NCBI GenBank assembly: GCA_022925895.1
Contig: JAKSYS010000204.1
Location: 1 to 64,000, forward strand
Source of the DNA: Fragilaria crotonensis
Taxonomy: Eukaryota; Bacillariophyta; Fragilariophyceae; Fragilariales; Fragilariaceae
Direction: 5' to 3'
Length of the DNA: 64,000 nt
The notes below the pieces were generated by a model. The model was not told where the DNA came from, made no database searches, and saw nothing but the letters and a program-made list of their open reading frames with translations. Shown here in pieces: positions 22,088 through 34,786 of this stretch (the stretch's first letter is position 1; each line of letters opens with the position of its first letter). Both the position numbers and the translations under genes were made by a program.

Positions 22088-23532
22088 ATGAGTTTCAAGA
22101 ATGTTGCATCGGCACTGGTGATTGTTGCCATTATTGGCCTTGTTTCCATGGCAATGTCACGGGATTCACTCATGGCTGTTCACAATTCGTTGCCAGTGCT
22201 ATGCGATGCCACCGCAAGTGCTGCACTCAACAACTACGACAGCAACAGCAGAACAAGCCGTGATGCGACTGCAGCTTCCGTCCCCAAATTCAACCTCAGT
22301 ACTTTGTACAGCGACGAGCATGCCCGTATTGATATGGAAAGTACCGTTTCGCGATGTCAAAAGTATGATCTCAAACCATACAAAGGTCCACCACGTCGCA
22401 TTTTCTTTGGAACCATGGTGGCTGATGAAAATTGGCAAGTACATGTCATTCACGCAACAGAAGTGTATGATGTTTACCATGTTGCTGTGTTTGTCGAGTC
22501 CAATACCACACATGTGGCGTCTCCTCGACCACTTCGGTATAAGGATTCCAAGGAAGGAGATCTTTTGAGACATTCGGAAATGTTTGGACCCAAAACACAA
22601 GTTTATACTGATTACTGGTTGGAGAATCATCCAGATCTCAAATGGATGGATCGTGAATCGGAACAGCGCAATCCCATTGTCCAACGATGGAAGGAGGCTG
22701 GAATGTTGCCAGAAGATGTCGGTATCATGTCGGATTCGGACGAATTCTTTTCACGTGAATTCCTTCGAGCCGTCCAGACGTGTGATTTTCCAGCCCTGCA
22801 ACCCGATCCAAGCTGTCATTATCCCTCCATCTGGCCTGTTACTATTGCCTTTGAGAGTTCTCCCTATTGTATCAAGAAACTTCGTTGGTTCCACCCAGAC
22901 GTTATTGGTGGTCAATGTGTGCATGGCATTGGTGATCCCACCGAACGGATCGTTCCCCTGCGAACGCACGACCGTCAGTACGGAGAACGTCATGATTCGT
23001 ACGGAATGGACAATATGGAGGAGTATCCCGAGGCTGTGAAAAATCAGGTCGATATCCACTCTTTACAGCTCCCGACATTCGTCGTGTTCAGGGTGCCGTG
23101 CACCCCTACACGTCCAAACATGATGAAATGTTTAATGAAAACACGACATTGGATGGGGTCGCGTTTCATCTCCATAATTGGTTTGATGATTTGCATGTGC
23201 TTCGACGCAAGTACATTACCTATGCGCATGGTACCAGTGCGACACGGGGGAAGCCACTATCTCTCATTACAGACGATTTGGACGTGGTGGTCCGATGCAT
23301 CCGAGGTATCGGAAATGAAGGGCTGAAGCCGGAACAAGAACATTATCCAGACGGCAAACACATGAAAGGGCCTAAACCAATCTTTTTTCGGAACGAGACA
23401 TATTTGGAGGAGCGTCACAAACTCGTTCAGGAGATGTTGCGCAAAGATGAAGAGAGATTTGGATCAAAGTATGATTCCGAAGGGAGGGATTCAACGAAAA
23501 CGATGAAGGAAAAAAGAATAAAGAGTGAATAA
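22088..23532 (+). CDS. GT17-like (MGAT3-type) glycosyltransferase, type II membrane protein, one apparent frame break
   Basis: The N-terminus MSFKNVASALVIVAIIGLVS is a signal anchor, so the protein should sit in the ER or Golgi with a lumenal catalytic domain. The domain shows IFFGTMVADENWQ, a DxD-type metal site in IMSDSDEFFSREFL, then RWFHPDVIGGQC and a C-terminal AFHLHNWFDD. This pattern resembles glycosyltransferase family 17 relatives that are numerous in diatoms; the substrate is unknown. The reading frame shifts at about 23041-23052. Before it reads EEYPEAVK and after it YPLFTAPDIRRVQG, both expected family text. One more A in the AAAAA run at ~23039 would keep the frame, so a homopolymer assembly error is likely. 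The ATG at 22088 is the first true ATG. The tail after ~23440 is lysine-rich and poorly conserved. Confidence 0.8.
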
Positions 23533-24595
23533 GGAACAAGAGTGCGGAGAGTATAATAATCGACAACAGTCCGCAAATCAGTTGTCGTGACTTGGCAATG
23601 TGGTGGGTCAGTAAGGTGCTTTCAGGATTGAGTTGGACTGATACAAGGATTGCGTTCAACGCAAACTCTGCCAAAAAGAAGCAGCTTCCACAAGGAGCCA
23701 GAAGTGTAGTTGTATGTTACATGCGCACCCCGACATCGCGAGAGTCAAATTAGCGAGGGTCCATTCAATAATTGTTCAGTCATGTTATAGTTACCCTTCA
23801 CTATTGTTATTGTTGCGACGGTCAGCTTCTGAGAACCTGTTTATAAGGAGTTAGGATGCAGTGTAATGTTGAAGGATAGGAACAGAAACAGACACATACT
23901 AGCGTACACTCAATACATCATAAATGTTGAAAGCAAAAAAACCTAATTCTGACCCACTTTCTACTGGAGTACTGGAGTATACAAGCAGTACTCCGAGTAG
24001 GGAATACGGTACTACCGTCGTATTCCGGTACAAGTAGTGACCTTCGCCATACTACCGGTAGAGTCGTAGTTGTGTGTCGTTGTGAGTCTTAGTGTGGGTG
24101 AAGACTATGAGGATTATTGTGGTTTGAGATTCATTCAGTCCATGTGACCATGACACGCCCTTTCACTGTAATTGTACCAGGGTACATGGCAACGTGATAT
24201 GTATATATCATAGAAGAACGTAGAATCCGCAGTTGAGGTGGAGCGTTGTCATTCCTTAGGATTGTAATCACGCAACCATTGGGCAACGTGTGGGTTAGCA
24301 CTCGTGGTTCTATTTGCCAAAAAGGGCCAAGGCATCAAGGTTTTCAAGCATTCGCAACTCTTGAACCTCCTATAGGAGGTAGTGCTGGCAGTACTTCCAA
24401 GCTTGGGATATGCGACACACACGTTTGTGCTACGTTCTTGCAATCCTTTCACCATGGGATCAATTCAATTCTTGATACGACTGATTTCGGCAAAGGTCAA
24501 CAACACCCGCACGCACATTTTCAGGCTGCGTTGTGCCGCCGCAATTTAGCATCATCCATCAGTCTCTATCGTTGTTTGGTTATCTGCTGCTACCA
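23533..24595. other. Convergent spacer, no gene
   Basis: 3' flanks of the glycosyltransferase and the DUF6824 gene. GTAC words cluster at 23966-24050, including AGTACTCCGAGTAG ending at 24000. An open frame on the plus strand past 24246 is mostly antisense to the DUF6824 gene and is not supported. Confidence 0.45.
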
Positions 24596-25762
24596 TCATT
24601 TCTGCCGTTTGGCCTTCTTCCCCGAAGGTTTTCCTTTATCTTTTCCTGCAACCGGCAACGATTGGTTGTATTGCTGTACAACTTGGTTGACGAAGCGTTT
24701 CGTGTTGGTTTGCTCATGCTTTTGCAACGTTTCATGTTGCAACGTTTGTAACATTTGTCTTCGTACTGCTGTTGCTGCCAGTTGATCCAGTACTTGCTGA
24801 TTCTGTTCCTTTAATGCCAACGCTTCCATCAAGGGATTCGTTCGCATAATCTTTTGAGGTTCCGGTAAAAAGGGCAATCCTGTATTATAGTATGGATACC
24901 CAGCTGTTGCAGTGAGAGGCCTTGTCGTCAAACTTGTCGTGGTCGGCAAGCCCAGGATTGGTGTCAGTGTACCACCAAATCCCCTCGGCACTGGTGCCGT
25001 AATGAGAGGCGGTAAAAGACGGGGGTGTGGTTGCGAACTGCCAACAAAAGCGTGTTGTTGCGGTAGAGTCCGTGCAAGTGATGTGCCTAGCATGGGTGGC
25101 GGCTGTGGTCGTCCGGACAGCATATTCAGTTTGGACAGTGCGGCTCGTGTCGTTGCAGTCGCCAACGTCATGCTTCCCAAGCGAACGGCAGGATCCATGT
25201 CGAATCTTTGCGAACTTGGATTTATCCTTGCAGTCTCGGAGGCAGCCATTCGATTCCGAGCAGCGTCGGAAGCATTCCCTGTACCAGCATCGTGCCGCGG
25301 TACACCCGTATTTGAAATTTCGCCATGATTTGGAAGCTTTGATGTCAAGGATCCAGAGACCGAGGTTGCGGAGAGTTTAGAATCTTCTTCTGACGTTAGT
25401 GTTGTGGATTCTTCCTCAGGCATGAGAGGTGAGAAGATCGATTTGTTAAGACCGTCGCGAAGAGCGTGAGAAACCTTGTCTTGGATAAGCCGAAACGGCA
25501 CTTCGGTCCAGGTATCAGATCGGTTATCGTGGCGAAGGAACCGAACTCGTCCGTCGTCCAAGATTTGTTCCGTTATTTGTCGAATCAATACCATTTTATC
25601 CAACCTTGTTTTCGCCTCCTTGTATCGACGAAGATTGATGGCGATTATTTCGCGATACCTACAATTTCCTGGATGATGAAACACCGTGGCAGCTCTGCCA
25701 AGAAGTACGTCATTCCTAGTGGGCTGAAGGGATGCAGATGTTGCTGCCGACTCGGAGTTCAT
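24596..25762 (-). CDS. DUF6824-domain protein, probable nuclear regulator
   Basis: 388 residues from the ATG at 25762. Near the N-terminus is the DUF6824 domain common in diatoms: NDVLLGRAATVFHHPGNCRY, then REIIAINLRRYKEAK, DGRVRFLRHD, W-TEVP and KVSHALRDGL. The rest is low-complexity Ser/Thr/Pro-rich sequence with a glutamine-rich C-terminus (LKEQNQQVLDQLAATAVRRQ) ending in a basic KDKGKPSGKKAKRQK, which could be a nuclear signal. The domain's function is not established; a DNA-binding or regulatory role is inferred. The frame is open a further 82 codons upstream but lacks an ATG there and contains GTAC-type motifs seen elsewhere only in spacers, so I start at 25762. Confidence 0.75.
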   Translation of the reverse strand: MNSESAATSASLQPTRNDVLLGRAATVFHHPGNCRYREIIAINLRRYKEAKTRLDKMVLIRQITEQILDDGRVRFLRHDNRSDTWTEVPFRLIQDKVSHALRDGLNKSIFSPLMPEEESTTLTSEEDSKLSATSVSGSLTSKLPNHGEISNTGVPRHDAGTGNASDAARNRMAASETARINPSSQRFDMDPAVRLGSMTLATATTRAALSKLNMLSGRPQPPPMLGTSLARTLPQQHAFVGSSQPHPRLLPPLITAPVPRGFGGTLTPILGLPTTTSLTTRPLTATAGYPYYNTGLPFLPEPQKIMRTNPLMEALALKEQNQQVLDQLAATAVRRQMLQTLQHETLQKHEQTNTKRFVNQVVQQYNQSLPVAGKDKGKPSGKKAKRQK

Positions 25763-28700
25763 TCTTTTCTTTGCGACTCCCAAGCGCCACTTAATCTTTG
25801 TCGATAAACCGCACAACTCGGACTTGATGATGCTCGGAGTACTTTTGTACGCCGAGGCTAGCTGTGCAGGTAGCAGGTACCTTTGTGTGCTTTGTTCGTT
25901 GGTACTCGGAGTATTGAACAGAGGTGTACTTCGACTTTGGACTCCCAGCGGTGCTTGTAGTCCAAAATTGCCAGGTACTCTATCAGTTGTATTCTCCTTT
26001 GAGCTCAATCTTCTCTATACTAGCAATACTGAAAAAGCAACGAAACTGCAAACGCATCCGAACTTGTCAATACTGTGGCACTGGTTCGAGGATGCGAATC
26101 GAGTATTGAATTACTGAATAAAGGAGAGCACAGAAGCTGTTGAATTCAAATTCTCATCAGTCGTATCAGGCTTTCGTGGCAATCCTCTCCAGTCCAGCGT
26201 TCCGCTCTACTCTCTAATATAGGTTATATTGTACCTTGTTCCCCTTTGCTCAGCCCCCTTCTCATTTATGTTCCGCGACACTCTGCACAACCACGCATCC
26301 AAACCGCGAAACCGTTTTCACTTTTCACTCCCAAACCAGTTGGGCCTGAGTCAAAAACACCAAGAATTTTTTTCGGAATCGTGACTAGATGTTTAAAAGT
26401 TTCGGCAGTACTAATTGTCGTAAAACTAAATTTGTTGTATAAATATTAGAATGTCATACCAAGAGTGCAAAGACAGGTACGATGGAGATCATGGATCGCT
26501 TTTCCTTTCGGACATAAATTTCAATGTAAAAAGCCAATGAGACGAAGGGAATGAACGTCGGAGTATGACACAACTGTACAGGCTATCGCATTTCGTGAAC
26601 TAGGCGTATGCCGCTCTTGAATCAAAACATACATAATACATAATTGTTTCGAATATGCCGAACCCTTGTCTGTATATCATTCAGGCACACATTACGACAA
26701 ATAGAAATACTTAATGGCATTTCAGTGATGCTGGCACTGGGCATATCAAAAAAGTTTTCATACGTACGATATGAATATAACGTCAGACATAGTCCAACGC
26801 ATAATTAGATAATTAGGTTGCTGGAAGTCCTGGAAATCCTTCCAAATCGTGATAGTCCCTAACAGCGCATTCGTACGACAGTGTCGTCAAAGACTGACTG
26901 ATCAGTGATGAGTGGACTCGCCACTGAACTTGTGTACGTCAGTCGTCTACGATGTCCTCGCAAAGTGAACTCCTACTGTCGCACTCGGAGTACTAGACAC
27001 GAACGACGATTCGCACAAAAACAATTGAACTCAGATTTGTCTCTCATTTTTTCAATAACCGACCGAATTATCGTAAATCACAACAAATCTCACAATGTCA
27101 TGGGAGTTGGCAAGTTGCCATTGGATTTGTACCACATGACAATCATTTTCAATTGTAGAAAATCCAATTGCTTACTAGTATGCAATTAATTCCATTGTTT
27201 GTTTGCAGAAACCTTGCTGCTACTGTTGGAGCTTTCTTCCTTTCCACAGAAACTTCGTCTTCCTGTACAAGCTGGCACTCTTTCATGTTATTCAAGACAT
27301 CCAGGATGCCTGTGGTGGTCCAGCGCTTCTTTCCTTCTGATCCATGGATGCTAGCTCTGCCACAAGGGCAGGCAGGAGGAGCATTTCTTTTTCCCTTACC
27401 TTCTTGTGGGATTTTTACCATTCCTTATGTCATCCAGAATCCTTCCCGCATCAATAATGGCATTTACCAGCAAGAAACCTAGTTACACCTTCTGGTAAAA
27501 TTTTATACTAGGTTCAGCACCAGCACTTGATAACGTGTGTTGGAATGCTTTATACTTTTATACACATGCAGTTGTACTCATGCTGTCTGCTCCAGTTTCT
27601 TGTTGTTGGTAGTGTGGAAATCTATCCTCAATTTCTGGCTCGTTGGTGTTGAAATCTATCCTCAATTTCTGGATGATGTTAGCAGTTGTAATTGAAGGGT
27701 CCCCAAGATTGCCCTGCAAATGCTTTTTTCTCCCATTGAATCAATTTCCAGACTGGCCCACAAGGATCATTGTACCTCTAGCTTAGCACAATGGCCAACG
27801 GTGTCATGTCACATGTTTACTTCTTCATCAATCCAACCTGTGGCAGCAATGAAGCTCATCAATAGAACCCAGTTTTCCCAGATTTATGAATTCAATTAAT
27901 GAACCTTGAGGTGGATGGAACAAACAAGGGACCAAGTTAAGCAGGAGGAGAGTTGTTGGCATGTGATAACTCACAAACAAACATACATCTAGATATTTGG
28001 TTGCTCTACACTCTGCCACATAATTGGGTCAGAGAAGGCATCACAGTCTTGGTGATGATCCACTTGATCACAAAGACTCAATAATCTATCCAATGCACAC
28101 TCAACATGATGCTCATGCATCCTCTGCAACTGTCTTCAAGCACTTACCCCTAATTTCATCAATAGAAGAACAGCAGAACAGTGATCGCTGTGAGTCATTT
28201 TTAATCATATACAATGCCTCATCGCCAACACTGCCTATTGGCAGCATTTTCTCGTGGAACTCTCACAATACTACTCGCTCGGTCATGATGGTTCATCCTG
28301 GTAAAAACAACTGCTGTGACTAGTGTCAGCCCTGCTATGCCCAAACAATTCTCTCTGGAAGCGATACGTCTCCCAGGCATATACCAGACATGATGAGAGG
28401 GGATGGCAATGGGAAACAAGATTTCTTTACCTACTACGCAGTGACAGACAACTCTGAGTACTGTTTTATGGAATACTACACAGATACAGTGTCGGAGGGT
28501 GTCAAGGGGTTGGGAACATGTGTTTCAGCGTCGATAAGCTGCATAACTCCGAACAAGTGCAATTTTCATGGACAGTACTAGTAAAATTCCTTGATCCTGC
28601 GTAGCGGTACTGGTACCCTAGTACACAACTAACCGTAATACTGGAAGTAGACCAGAAGGTTAACGGCAGTTCGAATACAGATCCGATGGGAAACTCAACG

Positions 28701-28969
28701 CATGCGTAGATACCTTTTCGCTCTCGTGACTGCCCCATTCAAGTATCCAGCCATTCATATTTGAATTTTTTTTGGCCTGGAGTGATAGCATACAGGATCG
28801 TATAACCACGATCTTACAAGCGCCACAATTTTGGTCACATTTTCAGTTTGGTGCGGCACCTCAACAAAATAATCATTGCAATGCCTAGGACGAATGATTT
28901 TTACAATTTTGGCAGATCTTGTTGTCATCGGGAGTCTTACCAGCAGGAAGGACTCGCACAAGTTTGTCA
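25763..28969. other. 3.2-kb spacer, no supported gene
   Basis: It starts with the DUF6824 promoter, which has CTCGGAGTAC words at 25833-25842 and 25903-25913, then ACTCGGAGTAC at 26983-26993. Between 27150 and 28420 short open frames occur on both strands without recognisable domains; this may be an old, eroded repeat. A 22-base sequence (GAAATCTATCCTCAATTTCT...) is duplicated at 27617 and 27651. Confidence 0.4.
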
Positions 28970-30608
28970 ATGCATGACGCTGCCACAACTTTGTCGACCA
29001 TCGACTGCCAAAGCATCGACGACTTCGCTTCGACGGACAACATGCATGAGCCTGCGTCGGATAATCGTAAGTTGACCAACGATTCATGAGACCCATCGAC
29101 ACGATCTATAGAATGCTTACCGTGCATTTCTTCCTGCAGTCATGCAGCAAAAGAAGCGTCCACTCGATGGTCGAGGCGGGAACGAGAATTTGAATTACTC
29201 GCGCGAAGGTAATGAGTCTCCTATGATTGAGCACTCAACCACCGTTCGAGACGACGTCGATGACGATTCACCAAAGATGAGCGGAGGAGGAAGAGACAGC
29301 ACGGCACATAAGTACCCTAAGATTCATTCGTATCCTACCGCAATGGACACAGACTCTCCTGCATCGTATCCGAAGCACGTGATTGTGCCATCACCACCTG
29401 ATTCGAATGATCATCGCCAACAAGGGTTGGGCCCTCGTCCTTCTGGAGATTACATGGACGACAGCCCAAATAATAAGAGAATCACCGAACAGGTTGTCAC
29501 GCCTATTTTGTCGCAAGAGACAAGGTATCGTGGGCATGGAGGGTACAATGTTCCAACGTACCGTCCTCAGGGAGGCCAGCATCCTCATCGCGGAGATGGC
29601 TACAGCTACGGCTACTATCAAAACCACGGCGAGATGGACGCTTACCCACAATATGGGCATGGGCATGGACATAAGCCACAACCTCATCCTAAGCGTTGGG
29701 CCTGCGATTATTGCTGCGTTGCAACGTTTTTGACGTACGAAGATGCTTGCGCCCACGAAGAAGCTTGTGCAGCCCGGTTCGGAGTGCACAATCGTCAACG
29801 ACCCTATCCAACTAATGTACCGCATGACTACACCAATCGACAGCCGGCTGGTGGCCTCGGTACTCTTTACCAGGCTACACAAGAGGTTCGTCATTACAGC
29901 CCTCGAATGCCTCCGCCTCCTCACCACGAAAGCTACCACCATCACACTCCCCCCCCACCACCACATCGTTATCCACCAAGTGGGTGGGGTTCGGCGCCTC
30001 AGTCGATTCCCTCCGAACGCAAGGGGTACTCAACACTATCTCCTCGTTTCCAGGATAACTCTGTTTATGAGGACCGCCACGACATGATGTATCATCATCC
30101 TCCCCCACTTCCTCCTCAGCAAAACACTTATCCGTATCATCATCAGCGCCGCATGCTCTTGGCCATGCCGGGTGATACCGACTCACTCTCCGATCGTCAA
30201 TGTTTCGTCCGTTCCAAGTTCGTGGAAGTCTTTGCAGCAACTGAGAAGGATGTTGCCGCGCGTCATTCCAAGGGTGCTCAGAAGCTAAGTCTTGGTCAAG
30301 TGGGCATTCGGTGCCTCTATTGTGCTCATTTGCGTGCCAAAGATCGAGCAGAGAGGGCCATTTGTTACCCGTCTTCCATCTCACGCATCTACCAGACAGT
30401 TGCGGATATGCAACGATTCCACTTTGAGCACTGCCGTGAAATCCCAGATGATGTACGCAAGTTATACAAGTCTCTCAAAACGACGCGACCCAGGGGCGTT
30501 GGATCTCCTCAGACATACTGGGTTCAGAGTGCCAAACTTTTGGATTTGGTGGATTCTGAGGAGGGTATCTTCTTTAGCAACGGGAACAAGCAGCGAGATT
30601 CGATGTAA
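28970..30608 (+). CDS. CxxC zinc protein of a diatom-type family, two exons
   Basis: Spliced as 28970-29066 and 29140-30608 (GTAAGT donor, TTCCTGCAG acceptor, 73-bp intron, phase 1), 521 residues. The join adds an acidic first exon (MHDAATTLSTIDCQSIDDFA...) in frame with the ATG at 29142, so the upstream start is preferred. The middle is a disordered His/Pro/Tyr-rich region around a Cys/His cluster CDYCCVATFLTYEDACAHEEAC-like (about 218-240; spacing C-x2-C...H-x3-C). A folded C-terminal domain follows from about 385: SDRQCFVRSKFVEVFAA, then GIRCLYCAH, YPSSISRIYQTVADMQRFH and HCREIP, a pattern of CxxC plus His/Cys suggesting one zinc site. I have seen this arrangement in uncharacterised diatom proteins. 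Function is unknown; protein or nucleic-acid binding is a guess. Confidence 0.8.
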
Positions 30609-31296
30609 AGTGGGTTTCCATAAGGTCTAGTTTTGTTGGGGGCGTTGTTATTTCTACTCTAGAGGCATGATGAAAATACTATATAGCTTTAATACAGACG
30701 TCATGTCGAATAGGTATTTCTATAAAGGGGGTCACCGAAACATGCGTTTGTTTTCGATCAGAGGTGTGTCAAAAAGGTCAAAGAGCGTTATGCGAGGCTG
30801 CCGGTGCGGGACTTAAGGGACCGTTACGTGAGTCACATGATTTGTTTTTCCATATACTGGTTATGTGTGTGTCATAAATACTTCAGTAGCGTTTACGAGC
30901 GTGAGTGTTGGTACATATTCTACTTTATACCGTACCGGTGTTTTACTCGGCAGTGCCCGTGCCATGGCAACGACTGTCAGACGGACGTATGGAAGCATCT
31001 TTCTGACCATCGACACTCATTGAACTCCACGTGGCAGCAATAGGGAGACCGAGATTCCCTGGGGCAAGTTGACACAGTTGGAACCCGCTGACGCACCATT
31101 AAAAGCATATCCGATATCCTCACGTTTTCGTAGACCACGAGCCACGAGGGAGGCCATCAAAAATGCAAAATTAACTTTAGATCATCCATAAAGTCTATCA
31201 AAGGTCTTTCCAATACAGTATCAATACATTCTCGGATTACTCCATACAACGCGATTCAGCGAAGCAATACTCAGCACCGCAACACACCAATCTAGC
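30609..31296. other. Spacer and DapL promoter
   Basis: No gene is seen. The final 100 bases before 31297 are the probable 5' leader of the aminotransferase. Confidence 0.4.
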
Positions 31297-32753
31297 ATGA
31301 AGTTCTCCTCCCTCGCATTCCTCTCCCTTCTAGTTTCGGCATCAGCCTTTGTCGCCCCATTGTCTCCAAGCCAAGCATCGTTGTCCTTCGCTGATTCTGC
31401 TTGTTTCGCAACAGCAGTCCAACGTAATCCAAACTTTGCCAAACTCGCCGGAGGATACCTCTTTCCTGAAATTGGTCGTCGACGCAATGCCTATCTCGCC
31501 GATCATCCTGAAATGGCCGATCGCATCATTTCTCTTGGGATCGGAGATACCACCATGCCCATCCCCGAACATATCCTTAACGGTCTTGTCAGCGGTGCTT
31601 CCAAATTAGGAACCAAGGAAGGCTATTCTGGTTACGGTGCCGAACAGGGTATGGGAAACTTGAGAGAGAAGATCGCATCCACGCTGTACAATGGTTTGAT
31701 TCAGGCCGACGAAGTCTTTGTCAGTGACGGTGCCAAGTGTGATATTATGAGGTTGCAACAAGTCTTTGGGACCAATGTTGTGACTGCCGTTCAAGATCCA
31801 TCCTACCCCGTCTACGTCGATACCTCGGTCATGATGGGACAGACTGGAACTCAAAATCCTGACACGCAACAGTATGAAAACATTGTCTACATGCCCTGCA
31901 CGGCTGAGAATGGATTCTTTCCGGATTACGCCTCTCTTCCCCGTGCCGATATTGTCTACTTGTGCAGTCCCAAGTAAGTGATGAATGCGTGTGTGTGGGT
32001 GTGCATTCACCCTTGCGTCCATGTTTCCACACACTCTCTGCATGCACGTATGCTTTGTACTAATGCCTTTTTCATTCTTAACAGCAACCCACTGGTGCCG
32101 CTGCCACCAAGGATCAATTGGAAGATTTGATTCGTCTTTGCAAGGACCGTGGTTCGATTCTCGTCTTTGATGCTGCGTACGCGCCATTCATCCGTACACC
32201 TGGAATTCCCAAATCCATTTTCGAATGTGAAGGGGCACGTGATGTTGCCATTGAAGTGAATTCTTTTTCGAAATATGCTGGTTTTACGGGTGTACGATTG
32301 GGATGGACGGTGGTGCCATCGACACTCTTGTATCAAGATGGAACGCCAGTCCGACAAGACTTTAATCGTGTCATGACGACAGCATTCAATGGTGCGAGTA
32401 ATATTGTTCAGAATGGTGGTTTGGCATGTTTGGATCCAGAAGGTTTGGACGAAATCAATGCTCTGATTGATTATTATTTGGAGAATGCGAGTATTCTCAA
32501 GGAGACGATGGAAGCGATTCCTGGATTCTCCGTCTACGGAGGTACGGATGCTCCGTACATTTTCGTCAAGATTCCCGACAGCATGGGTGGGTCTTGGAAT
32601 GCCTTTTCGACCATTTTGGAAAAGGCACAAGTGGTCACCATCCCCGGTGCTGGATTTGGACCAGGCGGGGAGGGATATTTGCGATTGTCGGCCTTTGCAC
32701 CGCGTGCCAGTATTTTGGAAGCGTGTGAACGATTGAAGGTTGCTCTCGCGTAA
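31297..32753 (+). CDS. dapL: LL-diaminopimelate aminotransferase, plastid, two exons, one apparent frame break
   Basis: This PLP enzyme converts tetrahydrodipicolinate directly to LL-diaminopimelate in the plant/Chlamydia-type lysine pathway. The first 17 residues are a signal peptide (MKFSSLAFLSLLVSASA) followed by F|VAP, the diatom plastid-import motif with Phe at the cleavage site, so it acts in the complex plastid. Exon 1 is 31297-31973 and exon 2 32085-32753 (donor AA|GTAAGT, acceptor AACAG|C). Family text is clear: LGIGDTTMPIP, GYSGYGAEQGMGNLR, VQDPSYPVYVD, and the PLP lysine in NSFSKYAGFTGVRLGW (about residue 288). Just after the splice the expected SPNNPTGAAAT needs four C where three stand (32088-32090), giving a one-base frame break; everything after is conserved. 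Total would be about 449 residues including the presequence. It is convergent with alpha-SNAP. Confidence 0.93.
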
Positions 32754-32924
32754 GGCAAGTATCATTGTTGTTGCTGAGAGGTCATGACATGAGAATCCAT
32801 GGTTGGGTTGGAACGAACGAGAAGTAGACTGCTACTAGGGAATTTAATAGTAGTAGAGGATACGCTTTCCTGGTGAAGTGTGAGAGTACCTTTGGATATC
32901 AAGTATATAGTGTATGAAACTATT

Positions 32925-34081
32925 CTATGTAAGGTCAACATCATCATCACCATCGTCCCCATCGGCGTCATCATCAATGGTTCGTTTGACTCGGACCAAG
33001 ATGGAGGTCTTCCATGGATCCAATTTGCTCACACGGTCGTATTCATAACAAGCCGTGGCAAAGCCCTCGGCATCAAATCCTTCGACACAGTCAATGAGTT
33101 GCGATGCAAATTTTCCTTCTCGCGCGGAACCAAAGGTATAATCCAACGATTCGTACCGATCTCTCGCTTGCTGCGCGGCAATGGAATCGTTGTTGGCGAG
33201 ATGACACAAGATTGTTTGTAAGAAATATCCCTTGGCATTGAACTTGAGCAAATTGCTGTCGAGACATTTGCGTCCCAATTCATCGTAAATTTGTGCGGCA
33301 CGCATCAAATCGGGTGGTTCCAACGCGACACTGCAAAGATCTGCAACCTTGGCCAAACACTGAGATGCTTGAGAATTGGCATCTTCGGCGGCAAACAAAT
33401 CGGCAGCCTGTTCGTACGTTTCAATGGCAAGGACGACGTGGGATTTTTCTTCACCATCCATTTCTTCATTTTCGTACAATTCGGCACATTCCTTGCAGAG
33501 CTTGGCAGCCTGCATGACGCGACCGGCGTCTGTCATGAGGAGAATGGCAGCGTTAAAGGACTCCATGGCCTTTTCCGGATCGGTTTTTTTGAAATTGGAG
33601 CCTGTTTTATGTGAGAGAGAGTGTAGTCATCAATAATGGTACAATGACATGTCGAAGGTGGTAGTGTGGTAGTAGGGGAATAGAAAGATGAGTTGGAAGG
33701 AATACATGTGAATGATTGAAAACCAAGTCAAGGATATTGAAGTAGCCCGTAGACCAGTATTTTCCAAGATCGATACAATTGTTGCATGACGCCTACAACA
33801 CACACACACATGAACTCACCTGCATTCTGAAAGGCCTTGGAGGCATCGAATGAGTTCTTGAGTTCATCTCTCAAGATGGTGGCTGCCTTGTAGTACGCTT
33901 GTCCTGCTTCAAAGTAAAATCCACCAACTTTGTAAGCATTTCCAGCATTCTGGTACAATTCACTCGCATCTTCAAATTTCTTGTCCTTGGAAGAAAACCA
34001 TGACTTTTTGGCCAATTCGTTTTCTGCTTGTTGCACAAAGGCATCGCCCTTGTTCTTTTGTTGAAGTGCAATGGCAGACAT
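32925..34081 (-). CDS. Alpha-SNAP (NSF attachment protein), two exons
   Basis: The adaptor that lets NSF disassemble SNARE complexes after vesicle fusion. Exon 1 is 34081-33820 and exon 2 33601-32925, with a 218-bp intron (G|GTGAGT donor, AAAACAG|G acceptor, phase 1), giving 312 residues against ~295 in animals. The TPR-like helices are typical: ASELYQNAGNAYKVGGFYFEAG, then AYYKAATILRDE, AAKLCKECAELYE and YEQAADLFAAEDANSQA. The acidic C-terminus ends DDDVDLT, keeping the penultimate leucine known to be needed to stimulate NSF ATPase activity, and is longer in Asp than usual. Splicing restores FQNAGSNFKKTDPEKAMESF without a gap. It diverges from USP14 (start 34787), so they share a ~700-bp promoter interval. 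Confidence 0.95.
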
Positions 34082-34786
34082 TTTTTTACAATGTTTTAGT
34101 TCCTACTGCCTTGTTTGACTAGTTGACTAGTTGACTCTCGAGTCACTTGGAGGTATAGGCTAACGAGGGTAGATGTGAATTACAACTGTGGCAATCAAAG
34201 TTGATTGTGCCTGGCTTGGCGCTGTCTTGTCGACGCATTGAATTTTGTTGTGGAGTCGTGTACGCTATGATCTACAGTATGATAGTAGCAAAACTGTATG
34301 ATTCGTATTACTGTACCGGTACCTTTTATTGGAATACTGGAGTACTCAATACCTTCACCATACGGCGACGCTGGAGTGAGATGGAAAATGCCGATTCACA
34401 AGAATTCTTGAGATTCCGTCCTTCATGAATTCCGCTTCGCATTGGTTCGTTACGGTTCGTTTTTTTGTCGAGTAGAGAGCGATCGGCATTCTACATTTCG
34501 TACTTGTATTTTGTATTCCGTACTCAGTATCTGTCAAACCCGAGTGCCGATACTGTATTAACATACGCTATTGTACTGAAATAGGGTTCAATGTACCGGT
34601 ACTGCTACATAAATCATCTTAATCGCAGACAGTTTACGGAGTCACTCCTTCACCATCTCGAAATCTCCATCCTCCTTCTCATATTGTTGCGCTCTTGATC
34701 GATGCCCCTCTTGTCCAACAGCAACCATTCTCAGTGTAGTAATATATCATCATTATTGATTAATTGTTAAAGTACCTTGCTTCATA
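34082..34786. promoter_or_regulatory. Divergent promoter region, alpha-SNAP and USP14
   Basis: About 700 bp between two divergently transcribed housekeeping genes. It contains GTAC words (GGAGTACTCAATACC near 34337, GTACCGGTAC near 34595) and two copies of GTTGACTAG near 34115-34135. No further gene is seen. Confidence 0.4.

Noticed and set aside
24246-25807. Plus-strand frames opposite the DUF6824 gene
   Set aside because: Antisense to a domain-containing frame and of biased, unrecognised composition.
27149-28420. Possible degraded transposon
   Set aside because: Short frames on both strands gave no motif that I could tie to a family.
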